A DNA stretch of 64,000 nucleotides from contig CALUKX010000001.1 of assembly GCA_944321335.1 (NCBI GenBank), forward strand, positions 1 to 64,000. Direction: 5' to 3'. The notes beneath the pieces are model-generated. The model was not told the origin of the DNA. It did not search any database and saw only the letters and a list, made by a program, of their open reading frames with translations. The stretch's first letter is position 1. Each line of letters begins with the position of its first letter. Source of the DNA: an uncultured Phocaeicola sp. Its GTDB lineage: Bacteria; Bacteroidota; Bacteroidia; Bacteroidales; Bacteroidaceae. Of this stretch, positions 35,237-44,089 are shown piece by piece. A program made the position numbers and the translations under genes.

Positions 35237-37411
35237 TTATAGTTTCAACACAACCCGGTCGCCGGCTTTCTGTGCCATAGCGCTTTGTGTTTCTTGCAAT
35301 TCCTTGAAGCGTTTCATGATATCAATATATCTTTCCGGGTCATTGGCTACTGCCGGATCAGCCAATGCTTGCAAGGTCTGTTTCATTTCTTCTTCCACAA
35401 TCGACAGTTTGAAATCAAGCAATAGTCTCGGAATGAGTTCATACAACCGTTCTTCATCGGTTACGATTTTCTGCGCTTTCGAATGATATTTGCTCAGCTG
35501 ATAGCGGTCGCTTACCATGTCGGCTGCCAGTTTGCTGATTTCCGGATCAGGATGGGCGATAAAGTAGCGTTCAGCTATAAAACCTTCATTCCGACTGTTT
35601 GTTTCCGCTTCTTTAAGAATCTTGCGGTGTAACGGATTGTGGAACTGAAGTTCGTCTTCCTTCAAGCCTTGAGATATATATTCGATTACGGTCAATGGTA
35701 TCTGTTCTCCATTTTCGTTTTCGATATAGCACATCGGTTTCTCCCCGTAACGGATGAGCATTCGGATGAGGTCTTGTTCCTTTGCAAAGAAAACCTTCTG
35801 CTCGTTACCGGTGCTTGGTATGAGTGATTGATAATTGTCTTCCGGTGGAAGTGTTTCAATCGGGGGTGGAGGTACTTCTATTCCTTCTGGCAACAGCTCT
35901 GCATTGTTTGGCTGTCCGTTTTCATCCATTGGTGGAATGTCTGCCGGGGGAGGAGGAGTCAGGCTGCCTTCTGGATATTCACTTGGTATGCCCGCTTCCA
36001 TAGGTAATGCCGAAGGGGGATTCTGTTGTTGGTTTGCACGTTGTTGTGCATGCTGTTCCCGAAGCTTACGGCGCTCCTCATCCTTGTATCTTGTTTCCTT
36101 TGCCTGCTCGATTAGTTTGGCTGTCGCTTCTACCAGAATCTTCTCTTCCATCTGCAGTAATTGGCTGCATTCGCGTATATACACGGAACGGACAATCGGA
36201 TCAGGTATGACCGAAATGCTTTTTACGATGCTTGATATCAATGAAGCCCGTTTGATAGGATCTTTACCGGCTTCCTCCATGAGGAGGTTTGTCTTGAAAC
36301 GGATAAAGTCGACTTCATGATTATTGATGTACGCCTGATAGTCGGTCGCATTGTGCTTACGTGCAAAGCTGTCGGGGTCGTCACCGTCGGGGAGGAGGCA
36401 GACCTTGACATTCATACCTTCTTCCAACAGCATATCGATACCTCGGATACTGGCTTTGATGCCGGCTCCGTCGCCATCGTATAATACCGTAATGTTGTTT
36501 GTGAAACGATGGATAAGGCGGATTTGATCAGGTGTTAACGCCGTTCCAGACGATGCTACCACATTCTCTATACCGCTCTGGTGCATGGAAATCACATCGG
36601 TATAGCCTTCCACCAGAAAACAACGGTCCTGACGGACGATTGCCTGCTTGGCGAAATACATTCCATAAAGTTCTTTGCTCTTGTGGTAGATTTCCGATTC
36701 GGGGGAGTTGACGTACTTCATCTGTACGTTCTTGGTTTGTGCGCTTAATACACGGCCGCCGAATGCCACTACTTTACCCGATAAGGTGTGGACCGGAAAG
36801 ATTACACGTCCCCAGAAACGGTCGCGCAGACTTCCATCGTCTTTTTTGTAACAGAGTCCGGTCTTGATCAGATAATCTTCCTTATATCCTTTCTGAAGCG
36901 CAGCTTTGGCAAAGGCGTCGTGTTTGTCGGGGCAATAACCTAATTGGAATTTTTTGATGATATCGTCACGAAAACCTCTTGTGCGGAAATAGGTCATACC
37001 GATACGTTGTCCTTCCAGATCATTGTAAAGAATGTCCTGAAAATATTCAGATGCAAATTGGTTGACTACAAACAAGCTTTCACGCAAGTTGTTTGCCTGT
37101 TTCTCTTCTGCAGTCAGTTCCCGTTCCTTGATTTCGATATTATATTTCTTCGCCAGCCATTTCAATGCTTCGTAATACGAAAGCTGCTCGTGTTCCATGA
37201 TAAAATGAACCACGTTACCGCCTTTACCGCAACTGAAGCATTTGCACAATCCTTTACTGGGGGACACACTGAACGATGGGGTCTTTTCATTATGGAATGG
37301 ACACAAGCCGATATAGTTCACTCCCCGTCGGCGGAGTGTAACGAACTCGGACACCACATCAACAATGTTGGCGGCATCCAGGATACGGTCTATGGTGGCT
37401 TGGTCTATCAT
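35237..37411 (-). CDS. dnaG: DNA primase DnaG
   Basis: DnaG lays RNA primers at the replication fork. The 724 residues start with a CHC2 zinc finger (Cys37, His40, Cys58, Cys61). Next comes the RNA polymerase core with TOPRIM motifs (FLVEGYTDVISMH, ITVLYDGDGAGIKA). The C-terminal helicase-binding part carries an inserted stretch (about 455-545) rich in Pro, Gln and Glu with PPPPADIPP and PPPPIETLPP. This linker makes the protein longer than the typical 580-660 residues. It is convergent with folE. Confidence 0.95.
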   Translation of the reverse strand: MIDQATIDRILDAANIVDVVSEFVTLRRRGVNYIGLCPFHNEKTPSFSVSPSKGLCKCFSCGKGGNVVHFIMEHEQLSYYEALKWLAKKYNIEIKERELTAEEKQANNLRESLFVVNQFASEYFQDILYNDLEGQRIGMTYFRTRGFRDDIIKKFQLGYCPDKHDAFAKAALQKGYKEDYLIKTGLCYKKDDGSLRDRFWGRVIFPVHTLSGKVVAFGGRVLSAQTKNVQMKYVNSPESEIYHKSKELYGMYFAKQAIVRQDRCFLVEGYTDVISMHQSGIENVVASSGTALTPDQIRLIHRFTNNITVLYDGDGAGIKASIRGIDMLLEEGMNVKVCLLPDGDDPDSFARKHNATDYQAYINNHEVDFIRFKTNLLMEEAGKDPIKRASLISSIVKSISVIPDPIVRSVYIRECSQLLQMEEKILVEATAKLIEQAKETRYKDEERRKLREQHAQQRANQQQNPPSALPMEAGIPSEYPEGSLTPPPPADIPPMDENGQPNNAELLPEGIEVPPPPIETLPPEDNYQSLIPSTGNEQKVFFAKEQDLIRMLIRYGEKPMCYIENENGEQIPLTVIEYISQGLKEDELQFHNPLHRKILKEAETNSRNEGFIAERYFIAHPDPEISKLAADMVSDRYQLSKYHSKAQKIVTDEERLYELIPRLLLDFKLSIVEEEMKQTLQALADPAVANDPERYIDIMKRFKELQETQSAMAQKAGDRVVLKL

Positions 37412-37507
37412 AAGTGGAACAAAAATAATAAATTCTGATTTACCCGAACTAAAAATAGGTCGATATTCTTCTCCGGGTAGATTTGGACGGAGTAAGATAA
37501 GAGTGGT

Positions 37508-38164
37508 TTACAGTAGAATCTGTTCAAGCTCATTGAAATCGGCTGCCAGATAAGTAGCTCCTGCATCACTTAGTTCTTTCTTGTCTCCATAACCGTAAAG
37601 TACACCAATAGAGTCCAGCCCTACTTCTTTCGCTCCATTGATGTCGAACATGCGGTCGCCGATCATTACAATCTCATTTGTGTCTTTGATTCCTAGTTCG
37701 GAGATGATGTGGCGGATTACGTCTGCCTTGGTATGGATGATTCCTTCTTCATCGCGTGCACCGATATAATCGAAGTAGGGAGCTAGTTTGAAGTGTTCTA
37801 TGACGGTGGTGGCAATCTTGATTTTCTTTGAAGTACAGATTACAGCAACCTTTCCCGTTTCTTTTACTTTCTGAAGGAATTCGAATACACCTTCATAGGG
37901 CTCCGCTTCGAATGCTCCCAGACGAGCATAGCGCTCGCCGTAAATCTTAGTGGCTTCGTGTGCCTGTTCGGGAGTAAGATGATAGAAATTCTTGAATGAA
38001 TCTTCCAACGGCGGACCGACGAACGGACGGAGGGTATTCCAGTCCTTTACATCGATGCCGAAGTGGCGCAATGCATGTTGTGCGCTTCGCATGATTCCTT
38101 CTCCCGATTTGGTCAAGGTACCGTCGAGATCAAAAAACAAGTATTTATAGTTCTTGATGGCCAT
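37508..38164 (-). CDS. HAD-superfamily phosphatase, Gph/PpaX-like
   Basis: The 218-residue hydrolase has HAD motif I (FFDLDGTLTKSGEG), motif II (VICTSKK), motif III Lys and motif IV (VMIGDRMFDINGA), with an alpha-helical cap. Sequence style fits phosphoglycolate- or pyrophosphatase-type enzymes, but the substrate cannot be told. It lies 80 bases downstream of mdh on the same strand, behind the mdh terminator. Confidence 0.88.
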   Translation of the reverse strand: MAIKNYKYLFFDLDGTLTKSGEGIMRSAQHALRHFGIDVKDWNTLRPFVGPPLEDSFKNFYHLTPEQAHEATKIYGERYARLGAFEAEPYEGVFEFLQKVKETGKVAVICTSKKIKIATTVIEHFKLAPYFDYIGARDEEGIIHTKADVIRHIISELGIKDTNEIVMIGDRMFDINGAKEVGLDSIGVLYGYGDKKELSDAGATYLAADFNELEQILL

Positions 38165-38185
38165 ACAGAAAAGTGGTGTGGTTAG

Positions 38186-38222
38186 TATAAAAAAGAGGGG
38201 GCTGAAATCAGTCCCCTCTAAT
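38186..38222 (-). terminator. Terminator after mdh
   Basis: Read on the minus strand, AGAGGGGACTGA pairs with TCAGCCCCCTCT (one G-U), followed by TTTTTTAT. It sits just after the mdh stop. Confidence 0.88.
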
Positions 38223-38244
38223 TAGTATATGTCAGAGCAATCAA

Positions 38245-39246
38245 TTACTTGATGTTCGGGTTCAGCTTGTTCCATTCAGCTACTGGAGGAAGAACGCCCA
38301 TAGCGATTACTTCGTCACGCAAAGCACACAAGTGTTCGTAGCTCTTGTCCAAAGCAGCCTGTTCTTCAGCTGTTCCGTTCAAAGCTGCACAGTGGCAACC
38401 GTCAGCAGTGATTGAAGTTTCCCAAGCCATCATGATGTGATCGTACTTTTCGTTAGAAACGTAAGTACCTGCCGGCCAACGGAAAGCCTTACCACCCATA
38501 GCAGCACCGATCATTTCGATTGAAACGTATGAAGGGCTCTGGAATGATGAACGGCCACGCAATGCGATGATGTTTGCACCACCCTTAGTAACTTTCTGCT
38601 GGATTTCAGCCCACTGTTCTTTAGTCAGGGCGTCAGTACCGATGATGTCTGTCAAAGCTTTGCCGTTAACTTTTGCAGTTGAAGCAAATACAGCCATCTG
38701 TTCGCCGTGACCACCGTAAGTACGGCAGTTTTCTACTGAATCCAAAGCTACACCGAAGTGTTTAGCCAATTCGCTGCGCAGACGAGTAGAATCCAAAGCT
38801 GCCAAAGTAGTGACCTGAGATGGTTTCAAACCAGAGTATAACAATGTGATCAAACCGGTGATATCAGCCGGGTTGAAGATTACTACGATGTGCTTAACAT
38901 CCGGGCAGTACTGTTTTACGTTCTTACCGAATTCTTCAGCGATAGCAGCGTTACCTTTCAACAGGTCTTCACGAGTCATACCTGCCTTACGTGCAGCACC
39001 ACCTGAGTTAACGATATATTTAGCACCAGTCAGCGCTTCCTTGATATCTGAAGTGAAAGTTACATTTACACCTTCGAAACCGCAGTGGTACAATTCTTCA
39101 GCAACACCTTCCAAACCTGGAGCGTATGGGTCGTACAAACAGATGTTAGGAGTCAAGCCCATCATGATAGCAGTCTGAGCCATGTTAGAACCGATCATAC
39201 CGGCAGCACCAACAATGGTAAGTTTTTCGTTAGTTACAAATTTCAT
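38245..39246 (-). CDS. mdh: Malate dehydrogenase
   Basis: NAD-dependent malate dehydrogenase of the lactate/malate family, acting in the reductive branch to succinate in anaerobic Bacteroidales. The 333 residues have the nucleotide loop (IVGAAGMIGSNMAQTA), AGMTREDLLKGNAAI, the substrate Arg in LDSTRLRSEL, and the catalytic His in YGGHGEQMAVF. Codon use is strongly biased, as for a highly expressed gene. A -7 box (TATATTTG) lies on the minus strand at 39313-39306. Confidence 0.93.
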   Translation of the reverse strand: MKFVTNEKLTIVGAAGMIGSNMAQTAIMMGLTPNICLYDPYAPGLEGVAEELYHCGFEGVNVTFTSDIKEALTGAKYIVNSGGAARKAGMTREDLLKGNAAIAEEFGKNVKQYCPDVKHIVVIFNPADITGLITLLYSGLKPSQVTTLAALDSTRLRSELAKHFGVALDSVENCRTYGGHGEQMAVFASTAKVNGKALTDIIGTDALTKEQWAEIQQKVTKGGANIIALRGRSSFQSPSYVSIEMIGAAMGGKAFRWPAGTYVSNEKYDHIMMAWETSITADGCHCAALNGTAEEQAALDKSYEHLCALRDEVIAMGVLPPVAEWNKLNPNIK

Positions 39247-39534
39247 AATTCTTACTATTTAATAAGTTATATATATAAATTACTCTTCGTTCCGTTTTTT
39301 CATTGCAAATATAGGAAAGTTATTTGGGTTAGATGTAGCATTATTCTCTGAAAAAATCGGGGTTTCATTCGATTACGGAAAAATTTCACTAATTTTAATC
39401 CTTATGTTTCATTTTTGTAATGGTGAGTTGGCAATTCTGCGGTTTGGTTTTCCTTGCATTTCTTGAAGAAAGTCAATGATTGTATTTTGTGGAGTGTTTT
39501 TCTTGCAGGTTTCCTCTTTACCGGATTTAGTGTT

Positions 39535-39627
39535 TATAAAAATTGCTTTCACTCTTTCAACGTGCTTATTCATAGTTTGTTACGGGTGAAACCAAACCTT
39601 TTTTGCTTTCACATCTACTTTCATTGG
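39535..39627. repeat. Dispersed intergenic element of about 93 bp, copy 1
   Basis: The element shares with the copy at 54605-54697 a series of words at the same spacing: TAAAAAT, CTTTCA, CTTTCAAC, GGGTGAAA 30 bases further, GCTTTCAC 51 bases further, and ACTTTCAT 63 bases further. GGGTGAAA and GCTTTCAC can pair as a hairpin. No coding capacity. Confidence 0.65.
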
Positions 39628-39694
39628 TTTTTCATCTGCCGATTTTCGGGAAGGACGAATTTCAGGATGATGAATAGGTTCGTCTTCTATGCTA

Positions 39695-39724
39695 TTGAAT
39701 TTCATTAATAAATTCTTACCTTTG
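39695..39724 (+). promoter_or_regulatory. Promoter of the second sigma-54 regulator gene
   Basis: TTG at 39695-39697 and TACCTTTG at 39717-39724 are 19 bases apart. The ATG at 39730 falls about where transcription should start, so the mRNA may be leaderless. Confidence 0.6.
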
Positions 39725-39729
39725 TTGTT

Positions 39730-41064
39730 ATGAATTCAATCCTTATAATAGATGATGAGCCCATGATACGCCGATTGTTGTCGCGTATGATGGAATTGGA
39801 GGGGTACGAGATCTTTCAGGCCGCCGATCGTGCTTCGGGTATGAAAACATTGATGCAGAAGAAGCCGCAATTGGTTCTTTGTGATGTTTTCTTGCCCGAC
39901 GGGAATGGTGTGGAGATGGTTAAGGAGATTCTACAGGCTCAGCCACAGGTAGAGGTGATTCTGTTGACTGCCCACGGGAATATCCCGGATGGAGTACAGG
40001 CTATCAAGAACGGAGCTTTCGATTATATCACGAAGGGGGATGATAACAACAAGATTATTCCTGTGGTGAGTCGTGCCATGGAGGAAGTCAATAAAAAACA
40101 GCAGGCTCCCCAAGTTTCGGCAACGTCTTTTTCTTCGTTCGATTCGATTATCGGACATTCTACATCCTTGCAGAAAGTGATTAATCTGGCGAAAAAAGTG
40201 GCTCAGACCGATGTGCCAGTTTTGCTGACAGGCGAGACGGGTACCGGTAAGGAGGTTTTTGCGCAGGCTATCCATCAGGCAAGTGCCCGCAGCCAATCGC
40301 CTTTTGTGGCTGTCAACTGTTCGGCTTTCAGCCGGGAGTTGCTCGAAAGTGAGATTTTCGGTCATAAGGCAGGTGCTTTTACCGGTGCGTTGAAGGACAA
40401 GAAGGGATTGTTCGAGGAAGCCAATCACGGAACCATTTTTTTGGATGAAATTGGTGAGATGGCTTTTGAACTGCAGGCAAAACTGTTGCGTGTGCTCGAA
40501 ACCGGCGAATATATCAAGGTGGGCGATACGAAACCTACCAAAGTGGATGTACGTATCATTTCGGCTACCAACCGTAATCTGAAGCAGGAGATTGAGGAGA
40601 ATAACTTCCGTGAGGATTTGTTCTTCCGTCTGTCGGTTTTCCAGATTCCTTTGCCTCCTTTGCGTGAACGTAAGGGTGATATTGCCGAGTTGGCTTCGTC
40701 GTTTATAGCGCGTTCATCACAGAAGATGGGTAAGCAGGCCGGCGGTTTGTCGCCCGAAGCTTTGCAGGTGATGGAAAGTTATCAGTGGCCCGGTAATGTG
40801 CGTGAGTTGCGTAATGTCATCGAACGGGCGTTGATTATCTGCGATGATACCATTACATGCGAGGACTTGCCTTTGGAAATCCAGATGCAGATACCCGACA
40901 AATGTAATGAACGTACGGAGTTTGAATTGGCAGCTATGGAAAAACGCCATATAGCCAGGGTTCTGGAACATACCAAAGGGAATAAGACGGAAGCTGCACG
41001 GTTGTTGAAGATCGGATTGACTACACTTTACCGGAAGATAGAAGAATACAAGATCGAAATATAA
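39730..41064 (+). CDS. NtrC-family sigma-54-dependent response regulator (orphan)
   Basis: The 444-residue protein has a receiver domain (Asp52 in CDVFLPDGNG), an AAA+ domain with Walker A GETGTGKE, the canonical sigma-54 loop GAFTGA (215-220) and GTIFLDEIGEM. A Fis-type helix-turn-helix closes it (GNKTEAARLLKIGLTTLYRKI). The start is fixed because the receiver domain begins at residue 3. No histidine kinase is next to it. Instead, 15 bases downstream begins a transmembrane propeller-AraC regulator. Possible targets include the sigma-54-like kdp promoter in this window; this is inference. Confidence 0.92.
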   Translation: MNSILIIDDEPMIRRLLSRMMELEGYEIFQAADRASGMKTLMQKKPQLVLCDVFLPDGNGVEMVKEILQAQPQVEVILLTAHGNIPDGVQAIKNGAFDYITKGDDNNKIIPVVSRAMEEVNKKQQAPQVSATSFSSFDSIIGHSTSLQKVINLAKKVAQTDVPVLLTGETGTGKEVFAQAIHQASARSQSPFVAVNCSAFSRELLESEIFGHKAGAFTGALKDKKGLFEEANHGTIFLDEIGEMAFELQAKLLRVLETGEYIKVGDTKPTKVDVRIISATNRNLKQEIEENNFREDLFFRLSVFQIPLPPLRERKGDIAELASSFIARSSQKMGKQAGGLSPEALQVMESYQWPGNVRELRNVIERALIICDDTITCEDLPLEIQMQIPDKCNERTEFELAAMEKRHIARVLEHTKGNKTEAARLLKIGLTTLYRKIEEYKIEI

Positions 41065-41079
41065 TCAGATAGGTTTGTA

Positions 41080-43932
41080 ATGCGGTATATATGGGGCGTC
41101 ATAGTATTGATGTTGACTGTTGCAGTTCATCCGGCTGTTACAGTTACTTCTACACGCATTCCCTCATTGGAAAAATTGCCGGTCAGTGCCGTGCATCGTA
41201 TCTTTCAGGACAAGGAAGGGTATATGTGGTATGGGACTGTCGACGGGCTTTGCTGGGACGACGGGTATGAAGTGAGGGTATTCCGCTCTGATATGAATAC
41301 CCCTAATCTTTTCACCAACAATACAATCCAGTCGATTGCAGAAGATAAGAATGGCAAAATCTGGTTGGGGACAGATTGTGGAGTATATCAGTTGGATAAA
41401 TCGACCTGCCGGATTGTTCCGGTCGATTCTGCCCGCCTTTCCAGATTGTATGTGCCCAATATCTGGAGCGTGAACGATGGTAGTGTGTGGCTGACCTCTT
41501 ATGGGAAATTGTATCATTATGATGCGGATGGAAATTTGTTGGATCAGTTTGATATGACCGATGATTATGGCCATTCCTGTTTCGTTAACGGGTTATGTGA
41601 AACTCGTCAACGTAAGCTGTTGGTAACGAAAGGTTATGGGCCTATTCTTGAATGGAATCCGGCTACGAATGCTTTCAAGACTTTCACCCCGAGTCTGCAG
41701 GGATGTGATTTCCGGTCCATCATCCAGGATAATACGAAAGACGATTGTTTTTGGGTCGCTACCGGTAATCAGGGCATTGTCTGTGTTTCTCCTTATGCCG
41801 TTTCCGATTCGATTTATTCTATTTCGCCGTTACCTGTGTCGGAGAAAGGGAAAACAGATCCGTCTATTCTTTATATCAGACAGGATGATGTCTTTAATCA
41901 TCTTTGGGCCACTACATCAAGTGGTTTGGTCGCTTTTTTCTGCGATTATGGCAACAGGAAGTTGAAGCAGATTCAGACCGAGGTTCCGGCTTTGTCGAAT
42001 AAGATGTTGAACGAGATCTATAAAGACCGGAACGGAGCGTTGTGGGTTGCGGCATTCGATGCAGCCAGCTTTATCATACAATTGGGTAAAAACCGTCCGC
42101 AGGTTTATTCTTTGCCGGCAATAAACGACCGTGTTTCGTTCAATCCGGCAGTCATGGCTTTGGCTGATGCCGGTCAGGGATGTATGTGGCTTTCGCAGGA
42201 GCGTACCGGTATGGGACTTTATGATTTGACAACCAATCGGTTTGTTATTTATTCCGATATACCTGAACTGAAAATGTTGCCGTTGGGCAGTATCAAACTG
42301 ATGACGCCTTCCCGACGGAAAGGGAATGTTTGGGTTTCACCTGAAGGGACTCCCGTCGTTTATGAGTTTGCCCGGAAAGGGATGGATATCCGTATGGTGC
42401 GCAGCTACAATATCGGAAATCAGATTTCAAAAGGCGAATCTGTCGTTTCTTTCCACGAAGGCCGGAATTCCCGTTTGTATATAGGTACGGATAAAGGTTT
42501 GTATCGGCTGAATCTTTCCGATGGGGTTTTGACGGCGATGTCTGAAAAATGCGGTAGGGTTTCTTCCATTCAGGAAGATGAGGACGGAGGTATCTGGTGC
42601 GCTACCGCAACGGGTGTCTGTTACCTTTCTCCTGCCGATTCTCTGACGCATTATCCTTCCGGCTTTGTTTTGTCCGGTCTGGCGATTGGAGAACAGGGTA
42701 CGGTTTGGGTGAGCTCTTTGAGTGGTGTCTATCTTTTTAATCCGGCAAAGAATGCATGGAAAGATTATACGGCTTTGTGCGGATTGGGAGGCAATGCGGT
42801 CAATCAGTTGGTCTTCGATGTTTTCGGACATTTATGGATTGATACCAATCAGGCGTTGATCGAATACAATCCCCGCAACAATGCTTCGCTGACTTATTCT
42901 ACAGGCGATGAGGCTGTGCAGATGCATCGGTTCATTCCGACGGCCATCTGTTCCGGATTTGACGGGAAAATCTATTTCGGAGGTATCCCCGGTATATTCT
43001 CCGTTACTCCGTCGGATCGTCTGGATGGGAATCATTCATCGGTCAATACGGTTCTTACAGATATCCGTTTGGGCGGACGTTCCATCCTTTTCGATCTGCA
43101 TCAGCCTTTAGGCGATAAGCTGGAGTTGAAACATTCCGACCGTGATCTTGAGATTTGTTTTTCATCGTTGGATTTCTTGAATGCGCATAAGTTGAGGTAT
43201 GCTTATCGCCTGGTGGGAATGGACGACGATTGGGATTATACACCGGTAGGCAATAATTCTGTCATGTATAAGCATCTGCCTTCGGGAAATTACAGATTCG
43301 AGGTGAAGTCAATGGATCAGTATGGGGTGTGGAGCGACAAGATAACCACACTGGATATCGTTTGTCTGCCACCTTTCTATCTTACCTGGTGGGCTTATAC
43401 GTTTTATATCCTTTTCATCGTTGGGCTAGTTTATGCTGCATTCCGCTTCTATCTGAAGAAGGAAAAGCGGCGGAATGACGAATTGTATGCCGATAGTACC
43501 GAATTGATGAAGATGCGGAATTATCTGCAGCAGGACAGTCGGGATATGAACCAATCCGGCGATGCCGTCATTTCCTGTAAGGAGTATGAACAGTTGGATG
43601 AACTGTTGAAATCGAAAGTGCTGCAGGTGGTGGAGGAACATTTGTCAGAACCTGATTTTGATGTGAACAAATTGGCGGCCGAGATGGGAATGTCGCGTTC
43701 CACATTGACACGTAAGTTAAAATCGATGACGGGTATGACTCCGTTGGAATATATCCGTAAGATTAAGATGCAACACGCCTGCAAGTTGTTGCAGGATCCG
43801 AACCGGAACGTTTCGGAGATAGCGTTGATGTTGGGATATTCCGACCGGAAATATTTCACTTCCTGTTTCAAGGATGATTTCGGTGTTACTCCTAGTGAAT
43901 ATCAGAAACGGTACAGACAGGGGGAAGTTTGA
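41080..43932 (+). CDS. Two-component-propeller sensor fused through a membrane helix to AraC domain, no kinase
   Basis: The 950-residue protein has a signal peptide, a large set of Reg_prop propeller repeats (examples: IFQDKEGYMWYGTVDGLCW, IAEDKNGKIWLGTDCGVYQ, VFDVFGHLWIDTNQALIEY), a Y_Y_Y domain (AYRLVGMDDDW to NYRFEVKS) and one membrane helix (about 769-791). This is the periplasmic part of a classic HTCS. The 158 residues after the helix contain only a short charged coil and an AraC-type DNA-binding domain (about 843-945). HisKA, HATPase and receiver domains are absent. It would act as a membrane-bound one-component activator. It probably controls the GH31 gene just downstream. Confidence 0.88.
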   Translation: MRYIWGVIVLMLTVAVHPAVTVTSTRIPSLEKLPVSAVHRIFQDKEGYMWYGTVDGLCWDDGYEVRVFRSDMNTPNLFTNNTIQSIAEDKNGKIWLGTDCGVYQLDKSTCRIVPVDSARLSRLYVPNIWSVNDGSVWLTSYGKLYHYDADGNLLDQFDMTDDYGHSCFVNGLCETRQRKLLVTKGYGPILEWNPATNAFKTFTPSLQGCDFRSIIQDNTKDDCFWVATGNQGIVCVSPYAVSDSIYSISPLPVSEKGKTDPSILYIRQDDVFNHLWATTSSGLVAFFCDYGNRKLKQIQTEVPALSNKMLNEIYKDRNGALWVAAFDAASFIIQLGKNRPQVYSLPAINDRVSFNPAVMALADAGQGCMWLSQERTGMGLYDLTTNRFVIYSDIPELKMLPLGSIKLMTPSRRKGNVWVSPEGTPVVYEFARKGMDIRMVRSYNIGNQISKGESVVSFHEGRNSRLYIGTDKGLYRLNLSDGVLTAMSEKCGRVSSIQEDEDGGIWCATATGVCYLSPADSLTHYPSGFVLSGLAIGEQGTVWVSSLSGVYLFNPAKNAWKDYTALCGLGGNAVNQLVFDVFGHLWIDTNQALIEYNPRNNASLTYSTGDEAVQMHRFIPTAICSGFDGKIYFGGIPGIFSVTPSDRLDGNHSSVNTVLTDIRLGGRSILFDLHQPLGDKLELKHSDRDLEICFSSLDFLNAHKLRYAYRLVGMDDDWDYTPVGNNSVMYKHLPSGNYRFEVKSMDQYGVWSDKITTLDIVCLPPFYLTWWAYTFYILFIVGLVYAAFRFYLKKEKRRNDELYADSTELMKMRNYLQQDSRDMNQSGDAVISCKEYEQLDELLKSKVLQVVEEHLSEPDFDVNKLAAEMGMSRSTLTRKLKSMTGMTPLEYIRKIKMQHACKLLQDPNRNVSEIALMLGYSDRKYFTSCFKDDFGVTPSEYQKRYRQGEV

Positions 43933-44089
43933 TTCAAATTAGGGGGAGAAATGCGTAAAATCGCCCTTTGCTCCAAATATACGAACTATCTGCCTTGATT
44001 TCGGCCGGCTTTTACCAAGGATTCTTTTTCATTTGTATAGACTTTTGTTCGACTGACATGTGTATACATTTTTAGAAAATTGAATCTAT

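Larger units (their letters stand above)
39247..39729. other. 483-base intergenic region with mdh promoter, dispersed element and regulator promoter
   Basis: This divergent spacer holds the mdh -7 box (39306-39313, minus), one copy of the dispersed element (39535-39627) and the plus-strand promoter at 39695-39724. No gene was recognised in it; the open frame at 39454-39708 has no homologous look. Confidence 0.6.

Noticed and set aside
39454..39708. 84-residue frame before the second sigma-54 regulator
   Set aside because: It covers the dispersed element and the promoter, and its sequence has no protein-like pattern.
44060..44075. TGTATACA palindrome before the GH31 gene
   Set aside because: Only 8 bp, can occur by chance in AT-rich DNA, and no second site was found.
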